Source: Zygnema cylindricum (lineage: Eukaryota > Streptophyta > Zygnematophyceae > Zygnematales > Zygnemataceae). Taken from it: a stretch of 64,000 nucleotides of DNA. Positions 1-11,175 of this stretch are shown piece by piece. The translations under genes and the position numbers were made by a program. The notes under the pieces are model-generated. The model did not search any database and was not told where the DNA came from. It saw only the letters and a list, made by a program, of their open reading frames with translations. The stretch's first letter is position 1, and the number at the start of each line of letters is the position of its first letter. The stretch is from positions 14,492 to 78,491 of the forward strand of contig JBBHKE010000125.1 of the NCBI GenBank assembly GCA_037447655.1, given 5' to 3'.

Positions 1-16
1 GAGATCTCCTTCACTC

Positions 17-412
17 TGCTGACTTTCAGGAAAAAACCGTATTTCTTTTCGGCAAAGATTTTACGGTCACCTTGTCCGAAGGCACGTGACTTTGGGGACG
101 TGTGAAAATTTTCATTTTTCATCGACGCACGTGTCTATCGTCCAGGTGTAGTGAATTGACTGGTTCTGTATTGGTGAACCCACCTCCGCGAGGTGGGTTC
201 ACCAATACAGAGGCGGATGGAGCGATTGCTTCGCAGATGAAGACCAAAATGTAATCGGACGGTCGATGTCTTCTCCCGGATACTTGGAGAATCGTAATCT
301 TATTTTCTGTAATGTTGTTTTCAAGAAACTCACGAAAATATAGTACGGCATGGTACGGGAAAGTACAAAATTATGTATTAAACCTCACTTTTCGTCTGAT
401 GTAACCATACCC
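17..412 (-). mobile_element. Nonautonomous DNA element with perfect hairpin core (copy 1)
   Basis: This stretch is almost identical, in inverted orientation, to 61864-62262. Its right end reads AACCATACCC followed by TTA at 413-415, matching the TTA-GGGTATGG start of the other copy. Near the middle, 165-211 is a perfect palindrome with 22 bp arms around a 3 nt CGC loop. No reading frame of note lies inside. The left end is uncertain: similarity to copy 2 stops near position 17 and no matching inverted repeat is visible there. The TTA flank suggests PIF/Harbinger-like mobilisation, which is an inference because no transposase is present. Confidence 0.75.
165..211. repeat. Perfect 22-bp-arm palindrome, 3 nt loop
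   Basis: The arms run 165-186 and 190-211 and pair without a mismatch around CGC. The homologous core at 62064-62110 has the same arms with two mismatches and the complementary loop, as expected for an inverted copy. Confidence 0.95.
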
Positions 413-419
413 TTAATGT

Positions 420-600
420 TGATCTTATCATCCCTCATCCACCCCTTCCCCTCCCACTTCCCCTCCTCCTCCCCTTCCCAGCCTCCCACCCTTCCTCTCA
501 CCCCCTCCCACACTCGCTCACTCCTTTTCCCCCACCTCTTCCCCCTCCCCCTCCTCCCTCCCTCCCTTCCCCCCTCTTTCCCCTCTCCCCTTCTCCTTTG
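420..600. repeat. Pyrimidine-rich low-complexity tract
   Basis: Degenerate CCCTCC/CTTCCC repeats on the plus strand. The open frame across it is compositional. From here to about 1160 there is AT-rich DNA with no recognisable gene. The segment 955-1075 is packed with CGATAT/TATCGG half-palindromes. Confidence 0.85.
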
Positions 601-1164
601 ACCATTAGATCGAAGTTTTGAGCCCTACAAATGGATTTTCAATTGAACTTATTTTAAATAAATTGCAAGAATTAACGTTTGAAGTAAAGAGGTTTAAAAT
701 GGCGAGAGTTTTACCAACAAATTTTTTATCGCCGATAAGTATAAAAAATGAAGTATACTATATTATAGTACCTCATACTACATTGTATTATATTTTATAC
801 TTTTATTTTATTTTATTTGTTATCTTATTATTTTTTCTACTTTTATGCCACGTATGACAATCCGTTCCATATAAAACAGTACAAGTGTACGGTCTGAACC
901 GTACAATTATCAACGCTAATTATTGGGCCAATATTTCTTGGTATTTCATTCCGATATATCGGTTTTTCCTCGCAATATTTCCGTTACCGATATACCCGAC
1001 CAATATATCGATTATCGGTAGGTAAAAAAAAGGTACATATCGGTTATCGGCAAATGGCTACCGATATACAACACTAACAAAGAGTGTTTATGAACCTATT
1101 TAGACGGAAATAAAAAAGGGGAGTTGTTGTTAGTAATGCTAATAGCAATTTATTAATGGAGATT

Positions 1165-1290
1165 GGACTCTCTCTCTCTCTCTCTTTCTTTCTCCCTCTC
1201 CCTCTCTCTCCCGCCCTTCCGCTTCCTCTCGCTCTCCATCTTCCTCCCTCCCTCTTGCTCTCCCTCTCCCTCTCCCTTTCCCTTCCTCCA
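1165..1290. repeat. (CT)n/(CCCTCT)n microsatellite
   Basis: CTCTCT and CCCTCTCC repeats on the plus strand. The region after it, 1300-2250, is AT-rich, contains no supported gene, and has a TTTGACTTTC tandem repeat at 2012-2047. It is downstream of the minus-strand ARM gene and may include its 3' UTR. Confidence 0.85.
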
Positions 1291-2264
1291 TTGTTGACTA
1301 AATACACATTTTTTATGGAAAAGTGTAAATTTAGGAATTAAATGTACACCACAGTATTTATCAGTTTTTGGTCCTTTATGTACTTAGGATCCGAAATGTA
1401 GAATTCTCAATAAGAAATTCACTACTTCAAAAACTATCATTCTCGAATAGCAAATGAGACAAAGTTTCAGTTTGTCAATATTTTAACCCTTTATTTTCAA
1501 TATTTTTACCCTAAGAATTGCCCAAAGTTGTATTTTTTCTTTAGTTAAATTTTGAATTAAATCAATTCATTTCCATCGAATTGTAAAAGAAGATTCTTTT
1601 TAGTATAACATTGCCATAAAACTGAAAATTTATTGACAAATTTAAGTTTCCAATGGTTCCACAGATGGCAAAAAAAAAAAGTTCAAAAAAACAGTGAGAT
1701 AGAAAACAGTAATATGAAAAAAAATAAAAATTTATTTATACAAGTAAACAAATAGCATGACAATCAAATGAAAAGGAAAAAAAATAAAATTATAATAAGG
1801 AAACGTTTTCACAACGGGAAATCTCCCAGTAAATATACTTCCAAATTACAATAGTCTGAGAAAGATCAAAAGAACAGAAAGAAAAACAAAGTTTCGTCTA
1901 TTTTTTTTTCCGGTCCACATCCTAAAATCTATGCCGCTATTTTCTCTTTTGCCCAATTTTTGTGATGAAATAAATGCATCACTTTTACTAACTCCCTTAA
2001 AGTCAAAAACTTTGACTTTCTTTGACTTTCTTTGACTCTCTTTGACTACTTCTCACTAACTTAAGACTTCAAAACTTAACACTTTTTTTATCTCCTAGGT
2101 TTGTCATTAATTGTCTTCCACAACTCTTCAACTTCCTTTACTTTTCAGTTAAAGATATAAATTACAATTTACGACAAGTATCACATAACATACAAATATC
2201 GTTTTTTCAGTTTCCTTTCTCCGATTCACATAACTATTCACTAAATGTTTCCTCCCTCAAAAAG

Positions 2265-2335
2265 CGTCTTGCTCTCTCTCCCTCTCCATCTCTCTCCGTT
2301 CTCTTGCCCTCTCTCCCTCCCCCTCTTTCCTCACA
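2265..2335. repeat. Short CT-rich tract downstream of the ARM gene
   Basis: CTCTCTCCCTCTCC-type repeats on the plus strand. They lie in the 3' flank of the ARM-repeat gene, with no separate gene in 2250-2528. Confidence 0.75.
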
Positions 2336-2528
2336 ATATAAATCTCCCTCTCTAAAAATCCTCTCAATAAACCTTCAGATTTCTCCCACCTGACTAGCCC
2401 AATACCCCCTTTAAGAACTCCATTTAAAAAAGAAAGAACAGAAAGAAACAGGTATACACATCTAACCAACCCAATAATAAAAAAGAAACAAGGCAGAAAG
2501 AAAAAGGGAAGAACCAAAGAAAATAAAA

Positions 2529-4856
2529 TCACGCCCCAAGGCGAGGCATATCTTCTAAAACTATATCCAAATTCAAAGATCCTCCTCTCACTTCTCCTAA
2601 AGAAATCCCACTACCACTAACCCCAAAATTTCCCGAACCTCCCATACTTCCCCAAACTCCTAAACCTCTTCCCAACCTCTTCCGGAGCAAATGAATTAAT
2701 GACCGAGCCTCGTTTCGTCCTCTAGTGGAGGAAACGGACAAACTGACAAGTGGAGGCATTGCTCCTTCTTTCAACATTAATTCTTGTGCCTGTCCGATAT
2801 ATAAACCGACCGATAATAAAGTCGAGGCCGCGTCTTCTTTCGCTCTCGTCGACCCACTTTCTAAAACTTCCACTAGAACAGATATACCGCCATTTCTAAA
2901 AATAGCAAGTCGACCGTCACCAATTCGAGAAAGGTTCGCTAAAACAGCAGTCGCTTTTTCTTCTAATTCCCGATTCGTCGCCTTCTTTAAAAAGAGAGGA
3001 ACACCTCCATTTGCCACAATATCTTTCGCACATCCAGGGTGTAAAGAGAGATTAAAAAGGGCTAAAGAAGCATCTTTTTTCCCTCGTACCGATTCCCCTT
3101 TTTCAAATAGTGCTAGTAGGGGTTTAACAGCTCCTGCGAGCCACACTAATATTCGAGTTTCTCCGGATTTTGAGAGAGTAAAAAGTGTGGCTGCTGCGTT
3201 TTCTATGGCAGTTATACTTCCTCCGTTACCGTTTCCATTCCCGTTGATAGTTCCTTCCAAAATTTCAACCAATGCCTCGATGCCACCTGTCCCTATAATT
3301 TCTTCTTGACAATTTTCAGTTCGAGATAAATTTAAAAGAATCGTAACTCCATCTTCAACCGATCTTTCATCCGAAGAACTCAAAAGTTCTACAACAGGTT
3401 TAATTCCTCCTGACAAAACCATTTTTTTTTTGTTTTCCGAACTGTTTTTTACGAGATTCCGCAATTGCCAAACTGCAAATGTTTTCTCCTGTCTTTTTCC
3501 ATTTCTCAAAAGATCCACCAAATGTTCGATTCCTGGACTGGCTTCTTCAATTTCGGATGAAGCTCCAAAACTTAAGTCTTGAACACCTTTTGAAAATGGT
3601 TTTTGAATATCGCTGTCGTTTTTCTGTTTCAAGTTGAGATTCTTCTCCTCCTCAGCATCAATTTCACAAAAGATAGAAACGTTTTTCGGGTCGACGTCCG
3701 TACTATTGCCATCTCCCGCTCCTCTACAAGAAAATTGAGTCGTCGAACAAACCGAATCCCTCTCAGAAAAAGCTGGACTTCGCGGAAAATACGGAAAAAA
3801 CGAAAAACCGGAATCGTTTCGAACACGAAAACCGTTAAAATTCGGAGTATTGGGTCGAGGAGAAGCGTCCAATGCTGGAGTCAAATTTTCGTCTTTTTCT
3901 GGCATCAAATAAAATCTTGGAGATAGAGCAAGACTGTCAACAGAACTTGAGCTCTCTTTTTCATTACTAGTATTTGAACCCAAATGCCATTCAGAATTAG
4001 AATTAGAATGATTAAAATTTGAACCAAAATCCGATTCTCCTTCCGAAGTAAAATCCCCGTCGGGATCTAGTCTCAAATTTGGTAAAGAAATTGTGACTTT
4101 TGTCATTTCTTTCATTTTTCGATGAGAAGAAGCTAATCTCAAAAAGGCAGAATTGTCTTTTGCAGGTAAGGGAATCTTCTCGGAAACTCCCGAAACTACT
4201 TTTGGATCCGAAAAATCAGGAGTTTCCGTAGGCCAAATGGGACATCTGGGAGAATAACATGAAAAAAGGTCATGCCGTCTTCCTCCTCCTCCTCCTCCTC
4301 CTCCATCTCTCTCTTCTTTCCCACCTAAGCTCTCTCCCTCTTCCCCTCTCCCTTGCCTAAATTCTAAATCCACATCTTCTTCTTTCTGTAAAACAGATAC
4401 ATTTTTTCTCGAATTTAAAACCTCAGGAGAAGCTGGGCAGCCATAGCTTCCTCCTCTCCTCTGCTTTCCTTTCCCTCCTCCTCCTCTCTCTTCTCTCCCA
4501 CCCTTCTCCGGTTTCCCTTTATTTCCTCCTCTTTTCTCTACTTTATCTCCTCTCTCTCCTTTGACTCCTTTCTCTCCTTTCCCCTTTTTCAAATATTTTG
4601 CCTTTTTCCACATAACATAAAACCAAGTAGAAAAAGTGTCTTCTCCCCAATTCACGGCGGAGCGAAGAGAGGGGAGGGAAGGGGGGAAAGACCCATTTTT
4701 CGTTTTCGAATTTCCTCCAATACCCATATTTTCTTTTCCTTTTTTATGGGTAAATTTTACTTTAATTTTTCCTTTTTCGTCGTTTTGTATATTTTCGCAA
4801 ACACTTATGCTTCTCCGATGATCCGGAGGAGGGCGCTCGAGAGCACAGAGAGTCAT
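2529..4856 (-). CDS. ARM-repeat protein, U-box-ARM-like without a U-box
   Basis: Single-exon minus-strand gene. The frame is open from 5060, but its first 68 residues are Pro/Ser/Leu low complexity from the purine tract, so I place the start at 4856, giving 775 residues. Residues about 90-210 are Gly/Lys/Glu-rich and probably disordered. About 210-437 are Ser/Asn-rich. About 438-730 are tandem armadillo repeats with the usual GGI-LV-LL and ALFNLS-type signatures (EHLVDLLRNG, GGIKPVVELL, GGIEALVEIL, GAVKPLLALF, GGVPLFLKKA, GGISVLVEVL, GAMPPLVSL). The family resembles plant ARM proteins related to U-box E3 ligases, which act as protein-interaction scaffolds. No U-box Cys/His-free fold segment is apparent upstream, so ligase activity is not supported. 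Insertions such as the GNGNGNGG loop in repeat 3 are encoded by simple repeats. The true start and function are uncertain. Confidence 0.82.
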   Translation of the reverse strand: MTLCALERPPPDHRRSISVCENIQNDEKGKIKVKFTHKKGKENMGIGGNSKTKNGSFPPSLPSLRSAVNWGEDTFSTWFYVMWKKAKYLKKGKGEKGVKGERGDKVEKRGGNKGKPEKGGREERGGGGKGKQRRGGSYGCPASPEVLNSRKNVSVLQKEEDVDLEFRQGRGEEGESLGGKEERDGGGGGGGGRRHDLFSCYSPRCPIWPTETPDFSDPKVVSGVSEKIPLPAKDNSAFLRLASSHRKMKEMTKVTISLPNLRLDPDGDFTSEGESDFGSNFNHSNSNSEWHLGSNTSNEKESSSSVDSLALSPRFYLMPEKDENLTPALDASPRPNTPNFNGFRVRNDSGFSFFPYFPRSPAFSERDSVCSTTQFSCRGAGDGNSTDVDPKNVSIFCEIDAEEEKNLNLKQKNDSDIQKPFSKGVQDLSFGASSEIEEASPGIEHLVDLLRNGKRQEKTFAVWQLRNLVKNSSENKKKMVLSGGIKPVVELLSSSDERSVEDGVTILLNLSRTENCQEEIIGTGGIEALVEILEGTINGNGNGNGGSITAIENAAATLFTLSKSGETRILVWLAGAVKPLLALFEKGESVRGKKDASLALFNLSLHPGCAKDIVANGGVPLFLKKATNRELEEKATAVLANLSRIGDGRLAIFRNGGISVLVEVLESGSTRAKEDAASTLLSVGLYIGQAQELMLKEGAMPPLVSLSVSSTRGRNEARSLIHLLRKRLGRGLGVWGSMGGSGNFGVSGSGISLGEVRGGSLNLDIVLEDMPRLGA

Positions 4857-5575
4857 GGGGGGGGAGGAGAGGGAGGAAAAAGAGAGAAGGGGGGGCAAGG
4901 GAGAGGGAGGAGGGACGGAGGGAGAGGGAGGAGGGAGGGAGGAAGAGGGAGGAGAAGGAAGGGAGAGGGAGGAGAAGGAAGGGAGAGGGAGGGAGGGAGG
5001 GAGGAAGAGGGAGGAGGAGGAAGGGAGAGGGAGGGGAAGGAGAGGGAAGGGAGAGGGCAAGGAGAAGGGAGAGGGGAGGGAGAAGGGATGGGGAGGAGAG
5101 AGAGGGGAGGGAGAGAGGACGACAGGCGGAGGGAGATGAGAGGGCGAGGGGCGGGAGGCGGCAGGAGAGTAGAGGGAGAGGGAGAGGGGAGGGAGATGGA
5201 CGGAAGGGAGAGGAAAGGAGAGAGGAAGGAGAGGAGAGTGAGGAAAGGGTGAAGGGGTGTGGAGACGAGAGGGGAAAATAGAGGAGAGGGGAAGGAGAGG
5301 TTAGAGAGAGAATGGTGAGGGGAAGGGGAGGCGAGATGGAGGGAGAGGGAAGAAGAAGGGGTGGAGAGGGGAGATGAAGGGCGAAGGGAAGGAGAAGGAG
5401 AGAGAAAGGAGAGAGAGCGGGACAGTATATGGGAGGGAGAGGCGAGGAAGGTAGGAGAGAGAGGGGAAGAGGTGGAACGGAGAGATGGGGGGGAAGAGAG
5501 AGGGATAAAAGAGAGGCAAAGAAAAGGAAGGGAGAAACAGGGAGGAAGGAGGAAGGAGGAAGGAGGGAGAGAAAT
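4857..5575. repeat. 700 bp purine-rich tract 5' of the ARM gene
   Basis: Nearly uninterrupted GGGAGA/GGAAGG repeats on the plus strand, so pyrimidine-rich in the sense of the ARM gene. Several long apparent frames on both strands are compositional. It would form part of the 5' UTR or promoter of the gene starting at 4856. Confidence 0.9.
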
Positions 5576-5779
5576 TACACTTAGAATTTAATCCATCAAA
5601 AATTTAAAAAATAAAGCACAAAAGAAAAAAACAACTCCTCTGTCAGAGTTGTGTAAATTTGGCATAAAAAAAAAAAAAAAAAAAAAAAATCAGGCGGAGA
5701 AAAATATATCTTGTACCTCCGAATCAATACCCAGCTCTTAAAATATCTTTCAGAAAGAAGAAAAAAAAGACAGAAGGGA

Positions 5780-5970
5780 ATATAGAGAGTGAGGGAGAAA
5801 GGACAAAAATGGAGTGGGAGGGAGAGAGATGGGAGGGAGAGAGATGGGAGGGAGAGAGAGGGTAGGGAGAGAGAGGGGAGGGAGAGAGAGGGGAGGGAGG
5901 GAGAGAGAGGGGAGGGAGAGAGAGCGAGGGGAGGGAGAGAGAGGGGAGGGAGAGAGAGAGAGGGGGAAAA
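5780..5970. repeat. (GGGAGGGAGAGA)n minisatellite
   Basis: About a dozen units of a GGGAGGGAGAGA-type 12-16 bp repeat on the plus strand. A poly(A) run of about 24 lies just before it at 5667-5689. No coding signal. Confidence 0.9.
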
Positions 5971-6204
5971 GCGAGACAGAAATGAGGAGGTGAGAGAGTA
6001 CGGTGGAAGAAAAGCATGTGTCCAAAAAAAAAAAATCGGTTCGAAAAATTTGGAAGTTGTTTCATTAAAAGATTCTATGTAAAAATTTCGTGCGTCTTTT
6101 GGTTTTTATTTCCAGTTTTACGGCGACCTATCCCACATCGTCAATTTTTGTTACACGTCTAAAACACGTGGCAGCAGGCTATTGGCCGATACGAAAGTTA
6201 ACTT

Positions 6205-6285
6205 GGGATTCCCGCCAAAAGAGGGGAAGACGTTGGAGACTTTGGCGGGCGATGATAAAAATAATTAATTTGAGGCGGGAAAAGA
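6205..6285. promoter_or_regulatory. Cluster of E2F-type motifs
   Basis: Three sites in 75 bp fit the E2F consensus WTTSSCSS: ATTCCCGCCAAAA at 6209-6221 (a match on both strands), TTTGGCGG at 6241-6248, and GGCGGGAAAA at 6274-6283. An inverted CCAAT box (ATTGG) lies at 6181. They are about 1.35 kb upstream of the ARM gene start. No other gene is seen nearby, so their target is unknown. Confidence 0.4.
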
Positions 6286-6534
6286 TCGGTTATGACAAAA
6301 AAATGGGATTTTTTATTTTTAAAGCAACGGCGGCGAGGTGTTGGCGGTTTGGGAGGATTTGTAAATTTTTGATTTATTAAGGATTCCAAAACTATGGTGG
6401 CGTATCTTTGTCAGAGCAGGGAGAGATTTGGTGATGAAAATTTTTACAGTTGACCGACGTGTCGTAAGTCAAACTTTTAGGGGCAGGTGGAAAAATTACA
6501 GTGCGATATTTAATTTTGTGCTGTTGATGTCTTA

Positions 6535-7312
6535 GGGTGTGTCCCCATGTACTTGTAACTTAGCGAAATTATTTTGTATTTTAGCGCGGATCCGCCGGAC
6601 CCGGTGTTCAAGTGTCCCTATGTCTGTAAGGACGAAATCGTAACTTACGCTTGTGACGATTGTATACGTCGACAGTACCTGTGACGGTTGTCAACGTCTA
6701 CAATCTGTGGTCGCACGTTGTTTTTGTACCTGCGTGTGACGTCGCATGTCTTACCGTGACATTGTAGACGTAGCGCCTTCCAGCCTGTGCAATTTCACGG
6801 TCGAAGAAGATGCGCTTTGTCTTCGCGTCGCCTGTCCGCTCGACGTGAAATGGCATCGGAATTTGAAGACCCCTGAAAAAAAGAAATCCGTACTAGACGA
6901 AAACGGACAAATCCAAACAAATTGTGTACTTAAATTTGTCTTATTAAAACGCAAACGGACAAAACATAGCGAGCTATGTACTTTTCTTTGTCCTTGGAAA
7001 TCGAAGGATTTTTGTCGAAATCTACGGCACGTGCGAAAATATGTTCCTATTTGTCAATCGAAAAAACCTAATTTTAAATCACATCGCGCACGTGTTTTAA
7101 ACATAAGGTTGAAGATGACGTTTTTTGTCGTCGAAGTGGGTCGAAAAGCACAAGACGACAAATTTTCGTACATCCTAAGTTCAAGGATGACGCAAATTGT
7201 ACTCTGCAAATTTGCGATTCCTTCGTACGGTTACAACTTAGGCAGTACGGCGCTAAGTTTTAAAGGAAAACGACAGAAAAAAACCCGAACTTAGCCACAT
7301 GGGGACACACCC
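6535..7312. mobile_element. TTA-flanked nonautonomous DNA transposon, 778 bp
   Basis: Perfect 16 bp terminal inverted repeats (GGGTGTGTCCCCATGT and its complement) flanked by a TTA direct repeat at 6532-6534 and 7313-7315. The short TTA duplication fits PIF/Harbinger, but the transposase is absent. Its two ends match, in inverted order, the two ends of the element at 10685-12482. A plus-strand frame of 182 codons (6746-7294) fills most of the element. A piece of the second copy reads MSFRDMV-PSSL where this one reads MSYRDIV-PSSL, so the frame may be a relic, but no function is recognisable. Confidence 0.85.
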
Positions 7313-7315
7313 TTA

Positions 7316-10300
7316 TAATCAAAAAAAAAAAAATTATCGAAGAGTTTTACGACTTTTTCTTTGTCGTTTCTTAAAAAGCCTTTACAGCCTTCCGAGCCTT
7401 TTGTTGCACGCGGAAGTTATTTTAGCTTTTCTTTCTCATTGAAAAGGGGCACAGAACGGAGTGTAATATTATGTTTACAATAATCTATCGGATTAAGTAG
7501 CGGCATATATGCCACATCACAATACTTAGAAAAACACAATCAATCCTGCTTTGCCAATCGGGTCTTAACATCGCCGGATCATTTCTTTGAAGGATTTTCA
7601 CATATGGAAAGTTTATCGATGGGCATCGCATGGCAATACAAAAATAGACGATGCGGGAGGGACAATGCACATCAATTCTCTGTCAATGCGATCCGGTGAT
7701 GGGATATTGATTAATGCTAACAATATAGTGTAACATTCAACGATGTGATACGATGTAGTACGGCGCGGTATATTTCTAATAGTAATAATTCGGCATGCTA
7801 TATTGCTTACAATTGAACTACGGTATTATAATAATAATAAAACTTCTTACGTGAAGGTTTCATAACTTTAATAACAGTAAACAATATATCCTCAACCACG
7901 AATCACTACTCGTGTTGAAAAGTGATTCTATGCAATTGTTCTTGTTATTATCATTCCATTTTTATTCTCAGTAACGTGGCACTAAATTGCATAAAAAAAA
8001 ACACCATCGCTATTTCTATTTGTATGACTAACTTTTTTGTGTTAACAACATGGATCGAATTAGTGTCGCAACCGCTTTGTAATTTTTGCTCTTACCAATT
8101 CTACAAAATGCGTAGACCGAGGGGTCATGCTTTTAGCATAGACATGTTATTCACAGAGATGCATTTACTATTTAAGATGATTTTCTAAAAGCAGGTTAAA
8201 ACTTTTGATTTCTATTGTTATTGTGTAACGATATCCTCTCGCCGATAATCGATATATTCATACTTTATCGATAATCGATACATTGGCAATGGAATTATTA
8301 GGATATATTATTGATATAGCGACCCAATATGTCGATGAAAAATGATCTTGAGACTTGCTCTGTGGTGAATTTTGTAGGATTTCTTTGGTAGAACCTTTTT
8401 GTGCGAAAGTGTTGTGCATTCCGTATTATAGTTCTGTACGTTCATTATATAAACCACGAGCCGGATCTAGACATTGTATACAATGTTGTACGATATAGTA
8501 TATACTACAACTTTATTCGTCCAGAGCGTGGCATCTCGCCCCCTTGCCGTTTGATAATTGACTATACCGGCTGTCAAAATTATCGTGATATAGACTTTAC
8601 CGACACACAACACTAATTCAAAGATCTGACCCGTTGTTATATTTTCACTAAAGGTTTCCATCGCTATTAGAAAAGCTTTATTTTTATTGAAAGAGTGTTT
8701 GGAAGCTAAGTAATGTGTGTACACTCAAAAGTTGATAGTGAATTAGCAATAATTTCCTTCACCCGCTTGGACAACATCACGTTGATATTAATTATAGAAG
8801 TGAGTTCTTCATGTTCAATGTGAAGTTAAGGAAAGACCTCACTTGACTTAGTATAAAAGTAAGACAATACAGGGTAAGAAAACAAAAAAAATACAATCCA
8901 TGTAATGTCTTTTTCTTGAAATACATTTTAGAGGACGTAAAAAATACTTAAAAAATTACATATTGACAAAAAAACATAGAAAAAAATAAAAGCAGGCATA
9001 CGGACAAGAACCCGCGGTTGCCAAGTTTACCGTATCGACAAAATATGGGTTATTTTTTCTGTTGTTACCTCATTTTATCTGCGAAAAATATGTGCGTCGC
9101 AAAACTGTTTTTTTCTCATTGCAATTCGTGCTGTACCATATATGTTTGTCGTTTTGTGCTGACAGATTCTAAAATTTTCGGTAAACCCAACAATAGTCAA
9201 CCGCTACGATACAGTCATGCCAATTAGTCAACTCTTACGAAGAAGACAGATATATTTTCGTCAAAACTCGAGAAAACGACAAAATATTTTTTACTGTATT
9301 CCGTACGGAATGTCAAGATTGAAATTTTTGTTGACTAGTTCCGGTTCTGGAAGCGAACGTGTCAGTAAACGTCTAGCGTATTGCGGGCTTCTGAGAATTG
9401 ATTCTTAACTGAACTAACAGATCTGCTGTTATGAAGCTGCAAAACCGTTAAATCAGTCTCCATTGGTCCAAACGTGTGAGCTGTCCCTAAAATCCAAAAT
9501 AGAGTCCCCGCCCTAGAGAATCTTTTTTATTTTGTCGACGTGGAAAGTGATCTATAATCGAAAGCGCACTCGTCTTTGATCTCCACGTGTATAAATTACA
9601 TTCCTCGTTGCAGTCTATGCAAAATCTCCAGAAAGGTACAGTGCCTTTAGAAAAATCTTTGGATTTTGAACGACAGGTTGAGTGGCAGGTTGCCATCCAC
9701 GTGGATGTACGTACTAGATACTAGAAATAGAATGGCTGTACTATTATTAAACTGTACTTAAATGAGGTCAGATTTAGGGAGACGTGACGTACTACGCGTC
9801 GGCACACGCGCACGTGACCGTTCATTCAATTGTGAAAGTTAAACTGCCGCTGGCTTTCCAAATAGTATAAACTATAAAACAACTTTGCTATTTGTGTTAC
9901 AGATAACCGCATATATAACCCACACTGACGTCAGTCCACGTCGCCTGCGCCAAATTCCCTAAATCCGTACTGTACTGTACACCGCCAAACGATATACCCT
10001 CCGTTTCTCCTCTCGTATGCAACAATAGTACTGTAGCGGAGAAGAAAATAAATTCTCCAGAAGAAGACTTTCCCACGAACTAAACGCAGCCACGTGGCAA
10101 TGTCTACCAGGGCGATGCTGAAAAGTTGTAGAAAAAACTGAAAAAGTCTCTCCAGGAAAGCACTAAAATTTGTGATTGGTCAGCTAGGGTGACGTAATGG
10201 CTGGAAAAAGTACAGTACTGTACTGTAGTTTTTCTTGTCGTCTTTGTTCTCTCGATTTCTTTTTCCCTGCCATTTCTTTTGGTGATTTTTCATTTTCCTT

Positions 10301-10680
10301 CTCCGGTCGTGCGATGGGAAAACGTCAAAAATATTGTGACCGCGACCGAAATTTTTTGTGGAGAGCCGTACAGGTGCTAAGCTTTGCTGGCGCGATTTTT
10401 TTTGTCGCTTCTCACCTTCCGAAAGGAGAAGTGAGGAACAGTTTTTTGTTTTGTAGTAAAGTAAACGTGCTTGCAGTTCCGTTAACTTTTTGCCGGACAC
10501 GGCGCTCCGTTCCAGTGGCGAGAATTGCGAAATACCCTTGTTATCCTTGTCAGCTTATGACATTTACCTACACTAAATAATGTCTATACGTCACTTGTTA
10601 TGATTCACCCAGACAACTGTACAGCATCACACAACTGTAGTTTTCACCCACTTGAAATAGATTGTTGTAGCATTTACCGA
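7316..10680. other. Gene-free, transposon-like AT-rich stretch
   Basis: No gene is supported on either strand; the longest frames are short and unlike known proteins. The segment 8235-8330 repeats the CGATAATCGATA half-palindromes seen at 955-1075. Scattered CACGTG and TACTGTAC palindromes occur at 9780-10210. I see no exon with convincing similarity to a known family. Confidence 0.6.
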
Positions 10681-11125
10681 CTTAGGGTAAGACCCCATGC
10701 GCCCAAAGTAAGGGCTTTTTCTGTCGTTTTCCTCAAAAACTTAGTGCCGTACTGCTAAAGTTTCAACTGTACGAAGAAATAGGAAAATACATTTAATACA
10801 ATTTGAGTCATCTTCGAACTTAGAACGTACCACAAGTTGTAATCGTGTGTTTTTGGGACCCACGGCACGTCATCTTCAAAATTTATCTTGAAATATATCA
10901 GTATTTTTTTAAATAAAGTAACACAGCTGTACAAATAGAAAAGCAAATTCGCAAGTGTAAAAAAAATTCGAACGTCTTCGACGATTTCAGACGACAATAA
11001 AAAATACACTCGTGTTTCTTTTTGTCCGCTTGTATCTTGTACGATCTTTTTTTTTGCAAGGGTCTCAATGCCATTTCACGTAAAGATTAAAAAAATGTGA
11101 AGGCGCCACAAGAACTTGCACTCAC

Positions 11126-11175
11126 TACACCGTGTACCGCTATTAGTGTTAACACTAATAGCGATTCATGGTGTA
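11126..11175. repeat. Zero-loop palindrome: two MITE termini fused head to head
   Basis: A 50 bp inverted repeat with 25 bp arms, about four mismatches and no spacer. Each arm is the TACACCGTGAATCGCTATTAG-type terminus found at 41335, 52553, 57511 and 28623. It looks like a MITE whose interior has been deleted. Confidence 0.8.

Noticed and set aside
2012-2047. Cluster of TTTGAC W-box cores as a regulatory element
   Set aside because: It is a short TTTGACTTTC tandem repeat lying downstream of the ARM gene; nothing supports regulation.
2725-3309. 194-codon plus-strand frame opposite the ARM gene
   Set aside because: Shadow of the minus-strand armadillo repeats; no independent similarity.
4857-5591. 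Several plus- and minus-strand Arg/Glu/Gly or Pro/Ser/Leu frames
   Set aside because: Compositional frames in the purine tract upstream of the ARM gene, overlapping in all phases.
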